Shown here: positions 16,939 through 25,045 of the stretch, in pieces | Layout of the letters: each line of letters begins with the position of its first letter | Numbering within the stretch: position 1 is the first letter of the stretch | Source of the DNA: Clostridiales bacterium UBA1316 | Lineage (GTDB): Bacteria > Bacillota > Clostridia > Oscillospirales > Oscillospiraceae | Direction: 5' to 3' | Length of the DNA: 61,431 nt | Assembly (NCBI GenBank): GCA_002307055.1 | Contig: DBTM01000081.1 | Location: 1-61,431, forward strand | Made by a program: the position numbers and the translations under genes | Notes under the pieces: model-generated | Told to the model about the DNA's origin: nothing | Seen by the model: only the letters and a program-made list of their open reading frames with translations | Databases searched by the model: none

Positions 16939-17712
16939 CTATTTATTTTTAAACTCCGTGACTTTGCTCTTGTTCACAAAAGCGGTCATTGCGTCCTTTT
17001 GGTCCTCCGTGGAAAAACAAACGGCAAAAGCTTGAGCTTCATACGCGAGGCCTGTGACGATATCGCACTGCATCCCCTTGTTGATTGCATCCTTACTCTG
17101 CCGGACGGCAATCTGCGCATTCCCTGATATCTTGTTTGCCATTTCCAGCGCTGTGTTCATCAGCTCTTCGCCTGGAACAACCTTGCTGACAAGCCCGATT
17201 CGGAGTGCCTCTTCGGCACCGATCGTCTCCGCGGTTAAAATCAGCTCCTTGGCTTTTGAAGCACCGACGATTCTGGGCAGCCTCTGCGTTCCGCCGAAAC
17301 CGGGCGTGATGCCCAGGCCGACCTCAGGCTGACCGAATTTCGCTTTCTCCCCCGCCAGTCTGATGTCGCAAGCCATAGCCAGCTCGCAGCCGCCGCCCAG
17401 CGCATAACCGTTGACTGCCGCGATGACAGGCTTGGACATGCCTTCAATTTTGCAGAATATGCTATTGGCGTATTCTGCGAAGGCTTTTGCCTCAATTGCG
17501 TTAAAATCCTTCATCTGCGAGATGTCGGCACCGGCAACGAATGCTTTGCCCGCGCCTGTAATGATAAGAACATAAATGCTTTTATCCGCTTCTGCCTGAG
17601 TTATTGCCTGCTCAAGCGCTTTCAGAACATCGATATTTAACGCGTTTAAGGCTTCGGGCCTTGCGATGGTTATTACCGCAACGTGATCTTTCGCTTCATA
17701 TTGTACGCTCAT
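16939..17712 (-). CDS. crt: Enoyl-CoA hydratase (crotonase)
   Basis: A 257-aa crotonase hydrating crotonyl-CoA to 3-hydroxybutyryl-CoA. Both catalytic glutamates of true hydratases are visible: Glu110 in GGGCELAMACD and Glu130 in FGQPEVGLGITPGFGG, spaced by 20 as in the rat enzyme. The oxyanion-hole segment AFVAGADISQM is intact. The second ATG was chosen (17712), with GAAGGGA upstream. It follows the acyl-CoA dehydrogenase gene after a strong intercistronic hairpin (17746-17776). Confidence 0.93.
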   Translation of the reverse strand: MSVQYEAKDHVAVITIARPEALNALNIDVLKALEQAITQAEADKSIYVLIITGAGKAFVAGADISQMKDFNAIEAKAFAEYANSIFCKIEGMSKPVIAAVNGYALGGGCELAMACDIRLAGEKAKFGQPEVGLGITPGFGGTQRLPRIVGASKAKELILTAETIGAEEALRIGLVSKVVPGEELMNTALEMANKISGNAQIAVRQSKDAINKGMQCDIVTGLAYEAQAFAVCFSTEDQKDAMTAFVNKSKVTEFKNK

Positions 17713-17745
17713 CAACCTGCATTCCCTTCGTGATAGTCTTTAAAG

Positions 17746-17776
17746 CCGGGCATCCGGATGTAATCCGGCTGCCCGG
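17746..17776 (-). other. Intercistronic hairpin between acyl-CoA dehydrogenase and crotonase genes
   Basis: The two 14-base arms, starting CCGGGCA and ending TGCCCGG, pair with one mismatch around a GTA loop. No T-run follows on the minus strand (CTTTAAAG). It more likely stabilises or divides the mRNA than ends it. Confidence 0.6.
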
Positions 17777-17785
17777 TCTTACTCT

Positions 17786-18943
17786 TTACCTGTTCGGCTG
17801 ATAACCGAGTTCGATGCCCGCAACGATGCCCATGTGGATGTTTGAGGTGCCTTCGAGTGTCTCAAACTGCTTGGCGTCGCGCAGCCATCTGCCGCAGGGA
17901 TATTCATCGGAATAGCCGTAGGAGCCGTAAATTTTCATCGCCATATTGGCGCCGTGCACCGCGGCGTTGCAGCTGAACAGCTTAGCCATAGAGGTCGCCT
18001 GCTGGCTCGGCTTTTTGTTTTCCTTCAGCCAGGCGGCTCTGAAGACAAGGAATTTTGCCGCTTCGTCTTCAAGCTTCATCTCAGCGATCTGCTGCTGAAT
18101 CATTTGGAATTTGCCGATTGGCTGACCGAACTGTGTGCGCTCGTTGGCGTATTGGACAGCGCCTTCAAGGCATGCCGCCGATAACGCTGCTGCTCCCGTG
18201 GCACAGCCCATACGTGTGTTGTTCAGCATCCACATGCAAATCTGGAAACCCTTGTTCAGCGGGCCCAACAGATTTTCCTTCGGAATCACCGCATCTTCAA
18301 ATACGAGCTCCGAGGTCGGTGCCGGCCACATACCGACTTTCTTGTGAATCGGTATTCTGGTGATACCCGGTGTGTTGTTATAATCAATGATAAAGCAGGA
18401 CAGACCCTTTGCGCCCGCGCCGGGATCTGTGACGACATAGACAAGTCCGATATCGCAGGTATGTCCGCCGGAAATCCACATTTTGCTGCCGTTTAAAAGC
18501 CAGTGATCACCCTTGTCCTTCGCTGTCATTTTCATGCTGGCAACATCTGAACCGGAGTTCGCTTCGGTGATGGCAAAGCTGCCGGCGTATTCGCCGCTGC
18601 AAAGACCGGGAATGTATTTCTTTTTTTGCTCCGGTGTGCCGTATTCCAGGATTGTCATCGCGGGGCCCCAGACGTTGCCGCTGATGCTCAGTCTCCAGGA
18701 GGTGTGAACTTTGGCGATTTCGTACAGAGCGGCGACGCCTTCCATCCAGCCCAGGCCGTTACCGCCGTATTCTTCGGGAATGCTGAAACCAAGGAGACCG
18801 AGTTCGCCCAGCTTCGTCAGGATTTCCCGGCGATAATGATGGTTTTCTTCATCTTCTTCAACATGAGGCGCGATTTCCTTTTTTGCAAAGTCCTTTGCCA
18901 TGTCCGCAATCATTTGCTGCTCTTCTGAAAAACTGAAATCCAT
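17786..18943 (-). CDS. Acyl-CoA dehydrogenase, possibly non-decarboxylating glutaryl-CoA dehydrogenase
   Basis: A 385-aa FAD enzyme. The FAD-binding segment FAITEANSGSDVASMKM, WISGG, and the catalytic-base region LEGTSNIHM (Glu364) are present. Butyryl-CoA dehydrogenases usually show YEGTNEIQR there. The run DKGDHWLLNGSKMWIS and the ending GIELGYQPNR recall the glutaryl-CoA dehydrogenase of Desulfococcus as I remember it. Together with the GcdA-type gene in the same cluster this makes glutaryl-CoA to glutaconyl-CoA a plausible reaction, with butyryl-CoA as the alternative. No etfAB genes are present in the window. SD GGGAGG precedes the ATG. Confidence 0.75.
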   Translation of the reverse strand: MDFSFSEEQQMIADMAKDFAKKEIAPHVEEDEENHHYRREILTKLGELGLLGFSIPEEYGGNGLGWMEGVAALYEIAKVHTSWRLSISGNVWGPAMTILEYGTPEQKKKYIPGLCSGEYAGSFAITEANSGSDVASMKMTAKDKGDHWLLNGSKMWISGGHTCDIGLVYVVTDPGAGAKGLSCFIIDYNNTPGITRIPIHKKVGMWPAPTSELVFEDAVIPKENLLGPLNKGFQICMWMLNNTRMGCATGAAALSAACLEGAVQYANERTQFGQPIGKFQMIQQQIAEMKLEDEAAKFLVFRAAWLKENKKPSQQATSMAKLFSCNAAVHGANMAMKIYGSYGYSDEYPCGRWLRDAKQFETLEGTSNIHMGIVAGIELGYQPNR

Positions 18944-19038
18944 TTTTTATTTCCTCCCTATTCGTTGATGATTAATCCCGGCAGCTTCACATGTGCCGAA
19001 TATATAATGACTCTTTGTAAAGTCCCTGTCTCGCCTTG

Positions 19039-19064
19039 AAGCCGTGAGTATTCACTCACGGCTT
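19039..19064. terminator. Hairpin between biotin-carrier and acyl-CoA dehydrogenase genes
   Basis: The perfect stem AAGCCGTGAGT with its complement (4-base loop) lies 17 bases after the biotin-carrier stop. On the minus strand no T-run follows, so it may be a partial terminator or processing site that sets the ratio of the two operon halves. Confidence 0.5.
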
Positions 19065-19080
19065 TAACGGTTTATGTTTG

Positions 19081-19482
19081 CTACGCAATAGAAACAAGTA
19101 CCATACCGGTTTCCAGAACCATACCTTTTGTGACATTGATTTTTTTAACGGTACCGGCGCAAGGTGCGACAATTTCATTTTCCATTTTCATGGCTTCAAA
19201 AATCAAAAGAAGCTGACCTGCTTTTACTTGCTGCCCTTCAGTTACCGCGATAGACATTACGGTGCCTGCCAGAGGTGCCGTTACATCACCGGAACCTGAT
19301 TTTCCAGGCGCTGCGGTTTTCGGAGCCGCGGCTGCTTTGGGAGCGGGGGCAACCGCAGCAGCCGGAGCCGCCTTCGGTGCGGGCGCAGCAGCCTGAACGG
19401 TTTTCACTTCGGAGCCGCCGTCGGCTTCTTCCACGCCGACATCATAAGTCTTGCCATTTATTGTAACCTTATAGTTTTTCAT
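19081..19482 (-). CDS. Biotin carboxyl carrier protein of a decarboxylase/transcarboxylase (GcdC/1.3S type)
   Basis: A 133-aa protein. The short N-terminal strand region MKNYKVTINGKTYDVGVEE is followed by a flexible Ala/Pro/Lys linker (about 33-64) and a biotinyl domain with FEAMKMEN, where Lys99 is the biotin site. This is the layout of the gamma subunits of glutaconyl-CoA and oxaloacetate decarboxylases and of the transcarboxylase 1.3S subunit, not of AccB, which is encoded separately at 54209. It carries CO2 between the two carboxyltransferases encoded just upstream. SD AAAGGAAAG lies before the ATG. Confidence 0.88.
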   Translation of the reverse strand: MKNYKVTINGKTYDVGVEEADGGSEVKTVQAAAPAPKAAPAAAVAPAPKAAAAPKTAAPGKSGSGDVTAPLAGTVMSIAVTEGQQVKAGQLLLIFEAMKMENEIVAPCAGTVKKINVTKGMVLETGMVLVSIA

Positions 19483-19506
19483 TTAGTATCTTTCCTTTCT
19501 TTAGGA

Positions 19507-19561
19507 TTTGTGCCGTGTCCGTTTAAACGGACTTTTAGTCGGAAGACCCGAAAAGCACAAA
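19507..19561 (-). other. Structured spacer between 5S-type and biotin-carrier genes
   Basis: TTTGTGC (19507-19513) pairs with GCACAAA (19555-19561), enclosing the perfect 16-base palindrome at 19517-19532 (GTCCGTTTAAACGGAC) and a small TCGG/CCGA stem. The 135-base spacer holds no gene and may tune expression of the carrier relative to the transferases. Confidence 0.45.
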
Positions 19562-19617
19562 CCAGGTTTGTAAGATTCATCTTTCAAACTTATCTCTGTT
19601 TCATTGATATTTCAGGA

Positions 19618-21153
19618 TTAGCAGCTGCGAATGGTAGGGTTGACTGTCGGAATTCCGGCAGATAACTGATCATTGTTCCCAAAATTGCGGATAAGCGGAT
19701 GGATTTCTTTCTTGCCGCCAAGATGATCCTTAAGCACCGCTGCAATAACGGCAGCGAGCTCATCCGTCATACCGTTTTCTTTTTCGAGGCGATGCTCGAA
19801 GAAGGTTCTCGCGACCTGCGGAAACAGCGCGTAACTCAAAACATCCTCTTCGGAACGGGCGAGATCTCCGATCTCTTCTTTGAACTTCTCGTATTCCGGC
19901 TTGAGGAGATCGGCGGGTCTGCAGGTGATAACCTCGTCGTCGCCGATGATCTTCTTCTGAACGGCCGGATCGACGGGCGCGGGCAGCTGACCGTATTCAC
20001 CGCGCATGAGTGCCTTTGATTCCTTTGTCACCAACTTGTAGCGTTCTCCGCCGAGAATGTTCATAACGGCCTGTGTCCCCACAATTTGGCTTGTCGGGGT
20101 TACAAGCGGCGGATAACCGAATTCCTTACGGACCTTGGGAATTTCAGCCAGGACGGCATAATACTTATCTTCCGCTTTTGCTTCTTTGAGCTGTGAGATC
20201 AGGTTGGACAGCATGCCGCCCGGTACCTGATAAATCAGTGTATTTGTATCGACCTTCAGCACCTTGGGGTCAATGAGTCCCTGCGCGGTCATCTTGTCGG
20301 CGACGATTCTGAAATGCGCAGCGGCTTCACTGAGCTTTTCAAGACTCAGATTTGTATCCCTCTCGTGCCCCTTCAAGGTGGCAACCAGCGGCTCGGTTGC
20401 AGGCTGTGCCGTGCCGTTTCCAAAGGGTGACAGCGCGCAGTCGACGATATCCACGCCCGCAAGTGCCGCCATGAGGTAGACCATGTCACCGGTTCCGCTC
20501 GTGTTATGGGTATGGAGATGAATCGGCACCTTCACACGCTTTTTGAGCTTCTGAACAAGACTGTAAGCGTCCATCGGCAGAAGCAGGTTTGCCATATCCT
20601 TGATACAGATAACATCCGCGCCCATATCCTCGAGCTTCAGCGCCAGATCAATAAAATATTGCTCATTATGAATCGGGCTTGTGGTAAACGACATCGCCGG
20701 CTCGCACAGCCCTCCGTATTCCTTGACGCTTTTCATCGCCTGCTGCAAATTTCTTGTGTCATTCAGCGCGTCGAATATCCTGACGACATCAATTCCGTTC
20801 TCAATCGACTTTTTGCAGAATCTGTCTAAAACATCATCCGGATAATTGCGGTACCCTAAGATATTCTGTCCGCGCAGCAGCATCTGCAGCTTTGTATGGG
20901 GTAATGCTTTCTTAAGCTCCCGCAGCCGCTCCCACGGGTCCTCGTCTAAAAACCGCATGCAGGAGTCGAAAGTCGCGCCTCCCCAGCACTCCAATGACCA
21001 ATATCCGATACTGTCAAGCACGGGGCACGCCGGCAGCATGTCCTCGAGCCTCATACGGGTAGCGGCAAGAGATTGGTGGGCATCCCTCAGAATCGTATCG
21101 GTTATCATCAACGGTTTTTTTCCGCCGGCGTTAACCTTTATATCACTTGTCAT
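19618..21153 (-). CDS. Pyruvate/oxaloacetate carboxyltransferase subunit (transcarboxylase 5S type)
   Basis: A 511-aa TIM-barrel carboxyltransferase of the 5S/OadA/PycB family. DTILRDAHQSLAATRM, the carbamylated-Lys region DVICIKDMANLL, and the metal ligands in HLHTHNTSGTGDM are in place. It ends without the C-terminal biotin domain found in OadA; the carrier is the separate protein encoded at 19081. The start is the ATG at 21153 with GAGGTG 9 bases upstream. It exchanges CO2 between carboxybiotin and pyruvate/oxaloacetate. Placed 28 bases after a GcdA-type gene and with no membrane beta subunit nearby, it looks like half of a transcarboxylase rather than a sodium pump. Confidence 0.9.
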   Translation of the reverse strand: MTSDIKVNAGGKKPLMITDTILRDAHQSLAATRMRLEDMLPACPVLDSIGYWSLECWGGATFDSCMRFLDEDPWERLRELKKALPHTKLQMLLRGQNILGYRNYPDDVLDRFCKKSIENGIDVVRIFDALNDTRNLQQAMKSVKEYGGLCEPAMSFTTSPIHNEQYFIDLALKLEDMGADVICIKDMANLLLPMDAYSLVQKLKKRVKVPIHLHTHNTSGTGDMVYLMAALAGVDIVDCALSPFGNGTAQPATEPLVATLKGHERDTNLSLEKLSEAAAHFRIVADKMTAQGLIDPKVLKVDTNTLIYQVPGGMLSNLISQLKEAKAEDKYYAVLAEIPKVRKEFGYPPLVTPTSQIVGTQAVMNILGGERYKLVTKESKALMRGEYGQLPAPVDPAVQKKIIGDDEVITCRPADLLKPEYEKFKEEIGDLARSEEDVLSYALFPQVARTFFEHRLEKENGMTDELAAVIAAVLKDHLGGKKEIHPLIRNFGNNDQLSAGIPTVNPTIRSC

Positions 21154-21181
21154 TATATCTATCACCTCAAATCTATGCTTA

Positions 21182-22945
21182 TTATGCGTTCATATTGTCC
21201 CAATCGCGGATGACTCTCGGGGTCAGCATTTGGTGGAACGCGCAGATACTGGAGGGGTTCTGATATGCGGCTCCCACAAAGGCGCAGATATAATTGCGAA
21301 GAGCATCCATCTTAACGATTTCATCCACAAAACCGACCTTCGCGCAATAGCCCGGGCGGGACTTGTCGTAGTAGTTCTTGATGAGGTCGTTCATTTTATC
21401 GATAATCGGCTGGATATCCTTTCCGGCGTCCTGATCTTTAACCAGGCGGCGGGCGTACATTGCCGCGGCAGCCGTCTCGCCGTGCATGACGTAGATCTCG
21501 GTTGCGGCGGTGCCGAGGCTGAACACATTCGTGTCGTTGCCCTGCGGGCCTCCAATGACATAATGCGCCGCGGCGGTGCCCTTACGAAGGGTGATCTCCA
21601 TCTGCGGGATTTTTGCGTTCTGAATACTATAGATAAGTGACTGCCCCAAACCTAAAACCTCGTCACGTTCGGCTATATCACCCACATCAATTCCCGTGGT
21701 GTCCTGCAGCCATACAAGCGGAATACGGTCTCTGGCACAGAGTGTCACAAACTCACTCATCTTAATAAGGCCCTGGCGATACAGTTTGCCACCGACACCA
21801 ACGCTGTTTTCACGATTTTCCGGATAATTCATAATCATGCCCTGATAATTCGCGACGACGCCGCAGAGCAGCCCATTGACCTTGGCTAACCCGGCAACAA
21901 TTTCGGGGCCGTATCCGGCTTTGAACTCCATAAACTCACTGCCGTCAAACAAGCAGGCGATAACCTTACGCACATCGTAGGACCGGCGCTGGTTGTATGG
22001 GATATGGGTATACAGGTCGGAAGCGGGGTAAGCCGGTTCCTTCGGCTCGTCCACACGGAAGAAGTTCTCGTTATACGCGGGAACGGCATCAATATATTTC
22101 TTTATTGCTTCCAGGACGCCTTCTTCCTCCGCATAAACTTCGCGGAAAAAGCCGGTTTCGCCGAAATGGACTGATACCGAACCTGGGGGATCACCTTCAA
22201 CGGCATTTTTCGTCGCATCGATAAGCGACTGAGCCGTCTCCTTGTCCACATAGCCCTTCGGGTTCATGCCGCCCACAATACCGGCGCCGCCGACAGCCAT
22301 GTTTGCTTTTTCATGCGCGAGCAGAATCGTGGGGCTGATGGCATGGTAACCGCCGCCTGCAGGGTTTGTGCCGTAAATACCGACGATGATCGGAATACCA
22401 ACCTGCATCAGGTCAGCATGGCGGAAGAACGGTGTACCGCCTGTGACACGGCCGGCATAGACCTTCTCCTGTTCGTCAAGCTTCACGCCGCTGCAATTGA
22501 GTACGTATACCAGCGGAATATGCAGCTGCTTTGCCATATCTGTTGCGCGGGTCAGCTTCAGTGCCTGACCAGCCACCCATGCTCCGGCAAGTTTTTTATT
22601 GTCAGAGGCGATAATAACCGCCCACTTATCATGAATCTTGCCCAAGCCGATAATAACACCGGCGCTGCCGTCTTCATTATCGCCGGGGTTATACAGGCTG
22701 TTCAAAGGAAACCAGGATCCTTTGTCAACCAGAAGATTCAGACGCTGTGTGGCGGTCATCTGACCGGACTTATTGAGCGATTCATCGGTACGGCCCGAGG
22801 CTAGCACGTCGGCTAATTCTTTTTGAAGCTCATCTTCAATCTTTTTTAGTTCTGCCTCGTTCTCAGCGTTAGCAGTACTCAGGGGCGCGCCAATGGTCGG
22901 CATGTTTTGGAAATAGCTGGGCATTGAGTAGCCAAATGTACTCAT
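21182..22945 (-). CDS. gcdA: Glutaconyl-CoA decarboxylase alpha-type carboxyltransferase
   Basis: A 587-aa acyl-CoA carboxyltransferase. Its length equals, and its start (SMPSYFQNMP) closely resembles, Acidaminococcus GcdA as I recall it. Shared blocks include DNKKLAGAWV, VYVLNCSGVK, IVGIYGTNPAGGGYH, GGAGIVGGMNPKG, WLQDTTGIDVG and LRKGTAAAHYV. Methylmalonyl-CoA 12S and PccB enzymes are shorter (about 510-530) and lack the N-terminal segment. GcdA removes the gamma-carboxyl of glutaconyl-CoA to give crotonyl-CoA and carboxybiotin. First gene of the operon, with AAAGGAGG before the ATG and a good promoter at 22999-23027. GcdB-like membrane protein: none in the window. Confidence 0.9.
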   Translation of the reverse strand: MSTFGYSMPSYFQNMPTIGAPLSTANAENEAELKKIEDELQKELADVLASGRTDESLNKSGQMTATQRLNLLVDKGSWFPLNSLYNPGDNEDGSAGVIIGLGKIHDKWAVIIASDNKKLAGAWVAGQALKLTRATDMAKQLHIPLVYVLNCSGVKLDEQEKVYAGRVTGGTPFFRHADLMQVGIPIIVGIYGTNPAGGGYHAISPTILLAHEKANMAVGGAGIVGGMNPKGYVDKETAQSLIDATKNAVEGDPPGSVSVHFGETGFFREVYAEEEGVLEAIKKYIDAVPAYNENFFRVDEPKEPAYPASDLYTHIPYNQRRSYDVRKVIACLFDGSEFMEFKAGYGPEIVAGLAKVNGLLCGVVANYQGMIMNYPENRENSVGVGGKLYRQGLIKMSEFVTLCARDRIPLVWLQDTTGIDVGDIAERDEVLGLGQSLIYSIQNAKIPQMEITLRKGTAAAHYVIGGPQGNDTNVFSLGTAATEIYVMHGETAAAAMYARRLVKDQDAGKDIQPIIDKMNDLIKNYYDKSRPGYCAKVGFVDEIVKMDALRNYICAFVGAAYQNPSSICAFHQMLTPRVIRDWDNMNA

Positions 22946-23410
22946 GCTGGTCCCTCCTTTTTCATTTGCAGTATTTATAAATATACAAAGTTATCAACAT
23001 TATAGATGATTATGGATAAAATGTATAGATAGACTTAATAAAAATATTGATTAAGATAAAAAAAACGAATTTATTACCTATTCATTCGGCATTCGCACGA
23101 AAACCGAGTTTATTAAATTGGTATATTATTCTGCTTGGTCATCATACCAGAAATTTCTCTAAATATACACAATAACAATATAATAATAGAAAGCTCGGCG
23201 AATTTAATGCCTGCAAATAAATTTACAGAATTTATCCCGCTTTGTAAATAATTAATCAAGTATATTTGTGTAGGACTTTATATGTAGCGCAAGTATTATA
23301 TATAGGATAAATATACATAATTATAAGTATCAGCAATGCTGAATGTTCGGACATGACGGTGTGTCCTCACCGCATATAGTATATTATTTACTTGTGCGGG
23401 AGGACAGCCG
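22946..23410. other. Divergent intergenic region gcdA/spoVB
   Basis: About 465 bases, very AT-rich, without a supported gene. It contains the gcdA promoter and, on the other side, a possible spoVB -10 (TATAGT at about 23377) with a weak -35. No operator for the catabolic operon stands out. Confidence 0.4.
22999..23027 (-). promoter_or_regulatory. Vegetative-type promoter of the gcdA operon
   Basis: Read leftward: -35 TATACA (23022-23027), 17-base spacer, -10 TATAAT (22999-23004). Transcription would start near 22992, about 47 bases before the gcdA ATG. Confidence 0.65.
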
Positions 23411-24946
23411 ATGAAGCGCGGCAAAAAAATGCTGTTGAACACGATACTCCTGACTGGAACGGCGCTGCTCATGCGTTCGGTCGGCATGGCATTTCAGGTT
23501 TATCTTTCAAATAAAATCGGAGCTGCCGGTATTGGCCTCTTTCAGCTGATTATGTCCGTGAGTATGCTTGCCGCGACTTTTTCGATATCCGGCGCACGCT
23601 TTGCCACAACGCGACTCGTTTCCGAGGAGCTTGGGCGCTCAAATAATAACGGTGTCAAAGCAGCCGTCCGGCGCTGTCTGCTTTATGCTTTTTGCTTTGG
23701 TATAGCGGCAATGCTGGCGTTATTTTTTGGTTCAAATAGGATCGGCACAAAATGGATCGGCGACGCGCGAACAGTTTTGTCTTTAAAGCTGCTGGCATTA
23801 AGCCTTCCGGCTTTTTCGCTTTCTGCTGTATTATCCGGTTATTTTACAGCGGTTTCCCGTGTTATTAAGTCTGCGGCTGTCCAGATTGTTGAACAGCTCA
23901 TCCGGATTGCCGTCGTCGTCGCCGCTTTATCCATAACAACCGGCTATACCGTTGAAAGTGCATGCGCCATCATTGTTATCGGCGGTGTTGTCGGGGAAAT
24001 CGCCTCTTTTCTTATGCTGTTCTTTTTATACATCCGGGACAGACGGCGCTATTCTTCTGATTACAAGAAAGCAACGGACATCACAAAAAGGCTGCTTAAT
24101 ATCGCACTGCCGCTGGCGCTCTCAGCCTACGCGCGCACAGCGCTGTCGACCTTGGAAAATCTGCTCGTGCCGCGCGGCTTCAAAAAATCAGGCGCTTCAA
24201 ACGAGAAGGCGCTGGCAGATTACGGGATGATCCAGGGCATGGTCTTCCCTATTATCGCGTTTCCGTCCGCTTTCTTTTATTCATTGGCGGAGCTGATTGT
24301 ACCTGAGCTGACAGACGCGCAGGTCAACGGCAGAATACGCGAGATATCCGAGATGGTCAGCAGAATCCTATATCTCTGCCTCCTGTTTTCAATCGGCGTT
24401 ACAGCCGCCATGTTCGTGTTTTCAGGCGAACTCGGTTCGTCAATTTACAAAAGCGGAACCGTCGGTTATTATATCCGCTCTCTCGCTCTTCTGATGCCGA
24501 TTATCTATATGGACAGCGTCACCGACGGCATGCTCAGAGGCTTGGGGCAGCAGATGTATTCCATGCGCTATAATATCCTGGATTCGCTTATCAGCGTCAT
24601 CCTTGTCTATTTCCTGCTGCCGAAATACGCCGTCGCCGGTTATATCGTTATGATTTACTTTACGGATATCTTTAATTTCACTCTCAGTGTCCGCCGTCTG
24701 CGGATTGTCACGAAAATCAAGATTCCTGTGAAAAAGGTTGTCATGTCGGTACTCAGCGCCCTAAGCTCCGTCAATATCGCAATCCTTATGCTTCGGAATA
24801 TCGGTTTGCCGCTGTCATCCAACGGCTTGATACTGACCGTGCACCTGCTTTCATCGGGGGTGATTTACCTCATTCTGCTGCTGTTATTCGGCTGTGTCGG
24901 ACGCCGTGAGATTACCTGGCTGAAATCTGTCATGGATATTAAATAA
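23411..24946 (+). CDS. spoVB: SpoVB-like flippase (MATE/MVF superfamily)
   Basis: A 511-aa polytopic membrane protein with about 13-14 segments. The start MLLNTILLTGTALLMRSVGM and the NKIGAAGIGLFQLIMSV loop are typical of the Spo0VB/polysaccharide-flippase branch of the MOP superfamily. SpoVB takes part in spore cortex synthesis in Bacillus, probably flipping lipid-linked peptidoglycan precursors. ATG at 23411 follows GGGAGG by 7 bases. It is transcribed away from gcdA, and a spore role is supported by spoIVA 4.6 kb downstream, though vegetative cell-wall export is possible. Confidence 0.82.
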   Translation: MKRGKKMLLNTILLTGTALLMRSVGMAFQVYLSNKIGAAGIGLFQLIMSVSMLAATFSISGARFATTRLVSEELGRSNNNGVKAAVRRCLLYAFCFGIAAMLALFFGSNRIGTKWIGDARTVLSLKLLALSLPAFSLSAVLSGYFTAVSRVIKSAAVQIVEQLIRIAVVVAALSITTGYTVESACAIIVIGGVVGEIASFLMLFFLYIRDRRRYSSDYKKATDITKRLLNIALPLALSAYARTALSTLENLLVPRGFKKSGASNEKALADYGMIQGMVFPIIAFPSAFFYSLAELIVPELTDAQVNGRIREISEMVSRILYLCLLFSIGVTAAMFVFSGELGSSIYKSGTVGYYIRSLALLMPIIYMDSVTDGMLRGLGQQMYSMRYNILDSLISVILVYFLLPKYAVAGYIVMIYFTDIFNFTLSVRRLRIVTKIKIPVKKVVMSVLSALSSVNIAILMLRNIGLPLSSNGLILTVHLLSSGVIYLILLLLFGCVGRREITWLKSVMDIK

Positions 24947-25045
24947 CAAAGAAATAAATCCTCTGAAATAATTCAAGAAAGCACTTTAATTGTCAGATAT
25001 TTATAGGTATAATACTATCAAATAAAAAACAAAGGAGAACATATC

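Noticed and set aside
14654..22945. Reading the cluster as an ordinary sodium-pumping glutaconyl-CoA or oxaloacetate decarboxylase
   Set aside because: No beta-subunit membrane protein is encoded in the window. It is not fully excluded, since gcdB or oadB could lie elsewhere in the genome.
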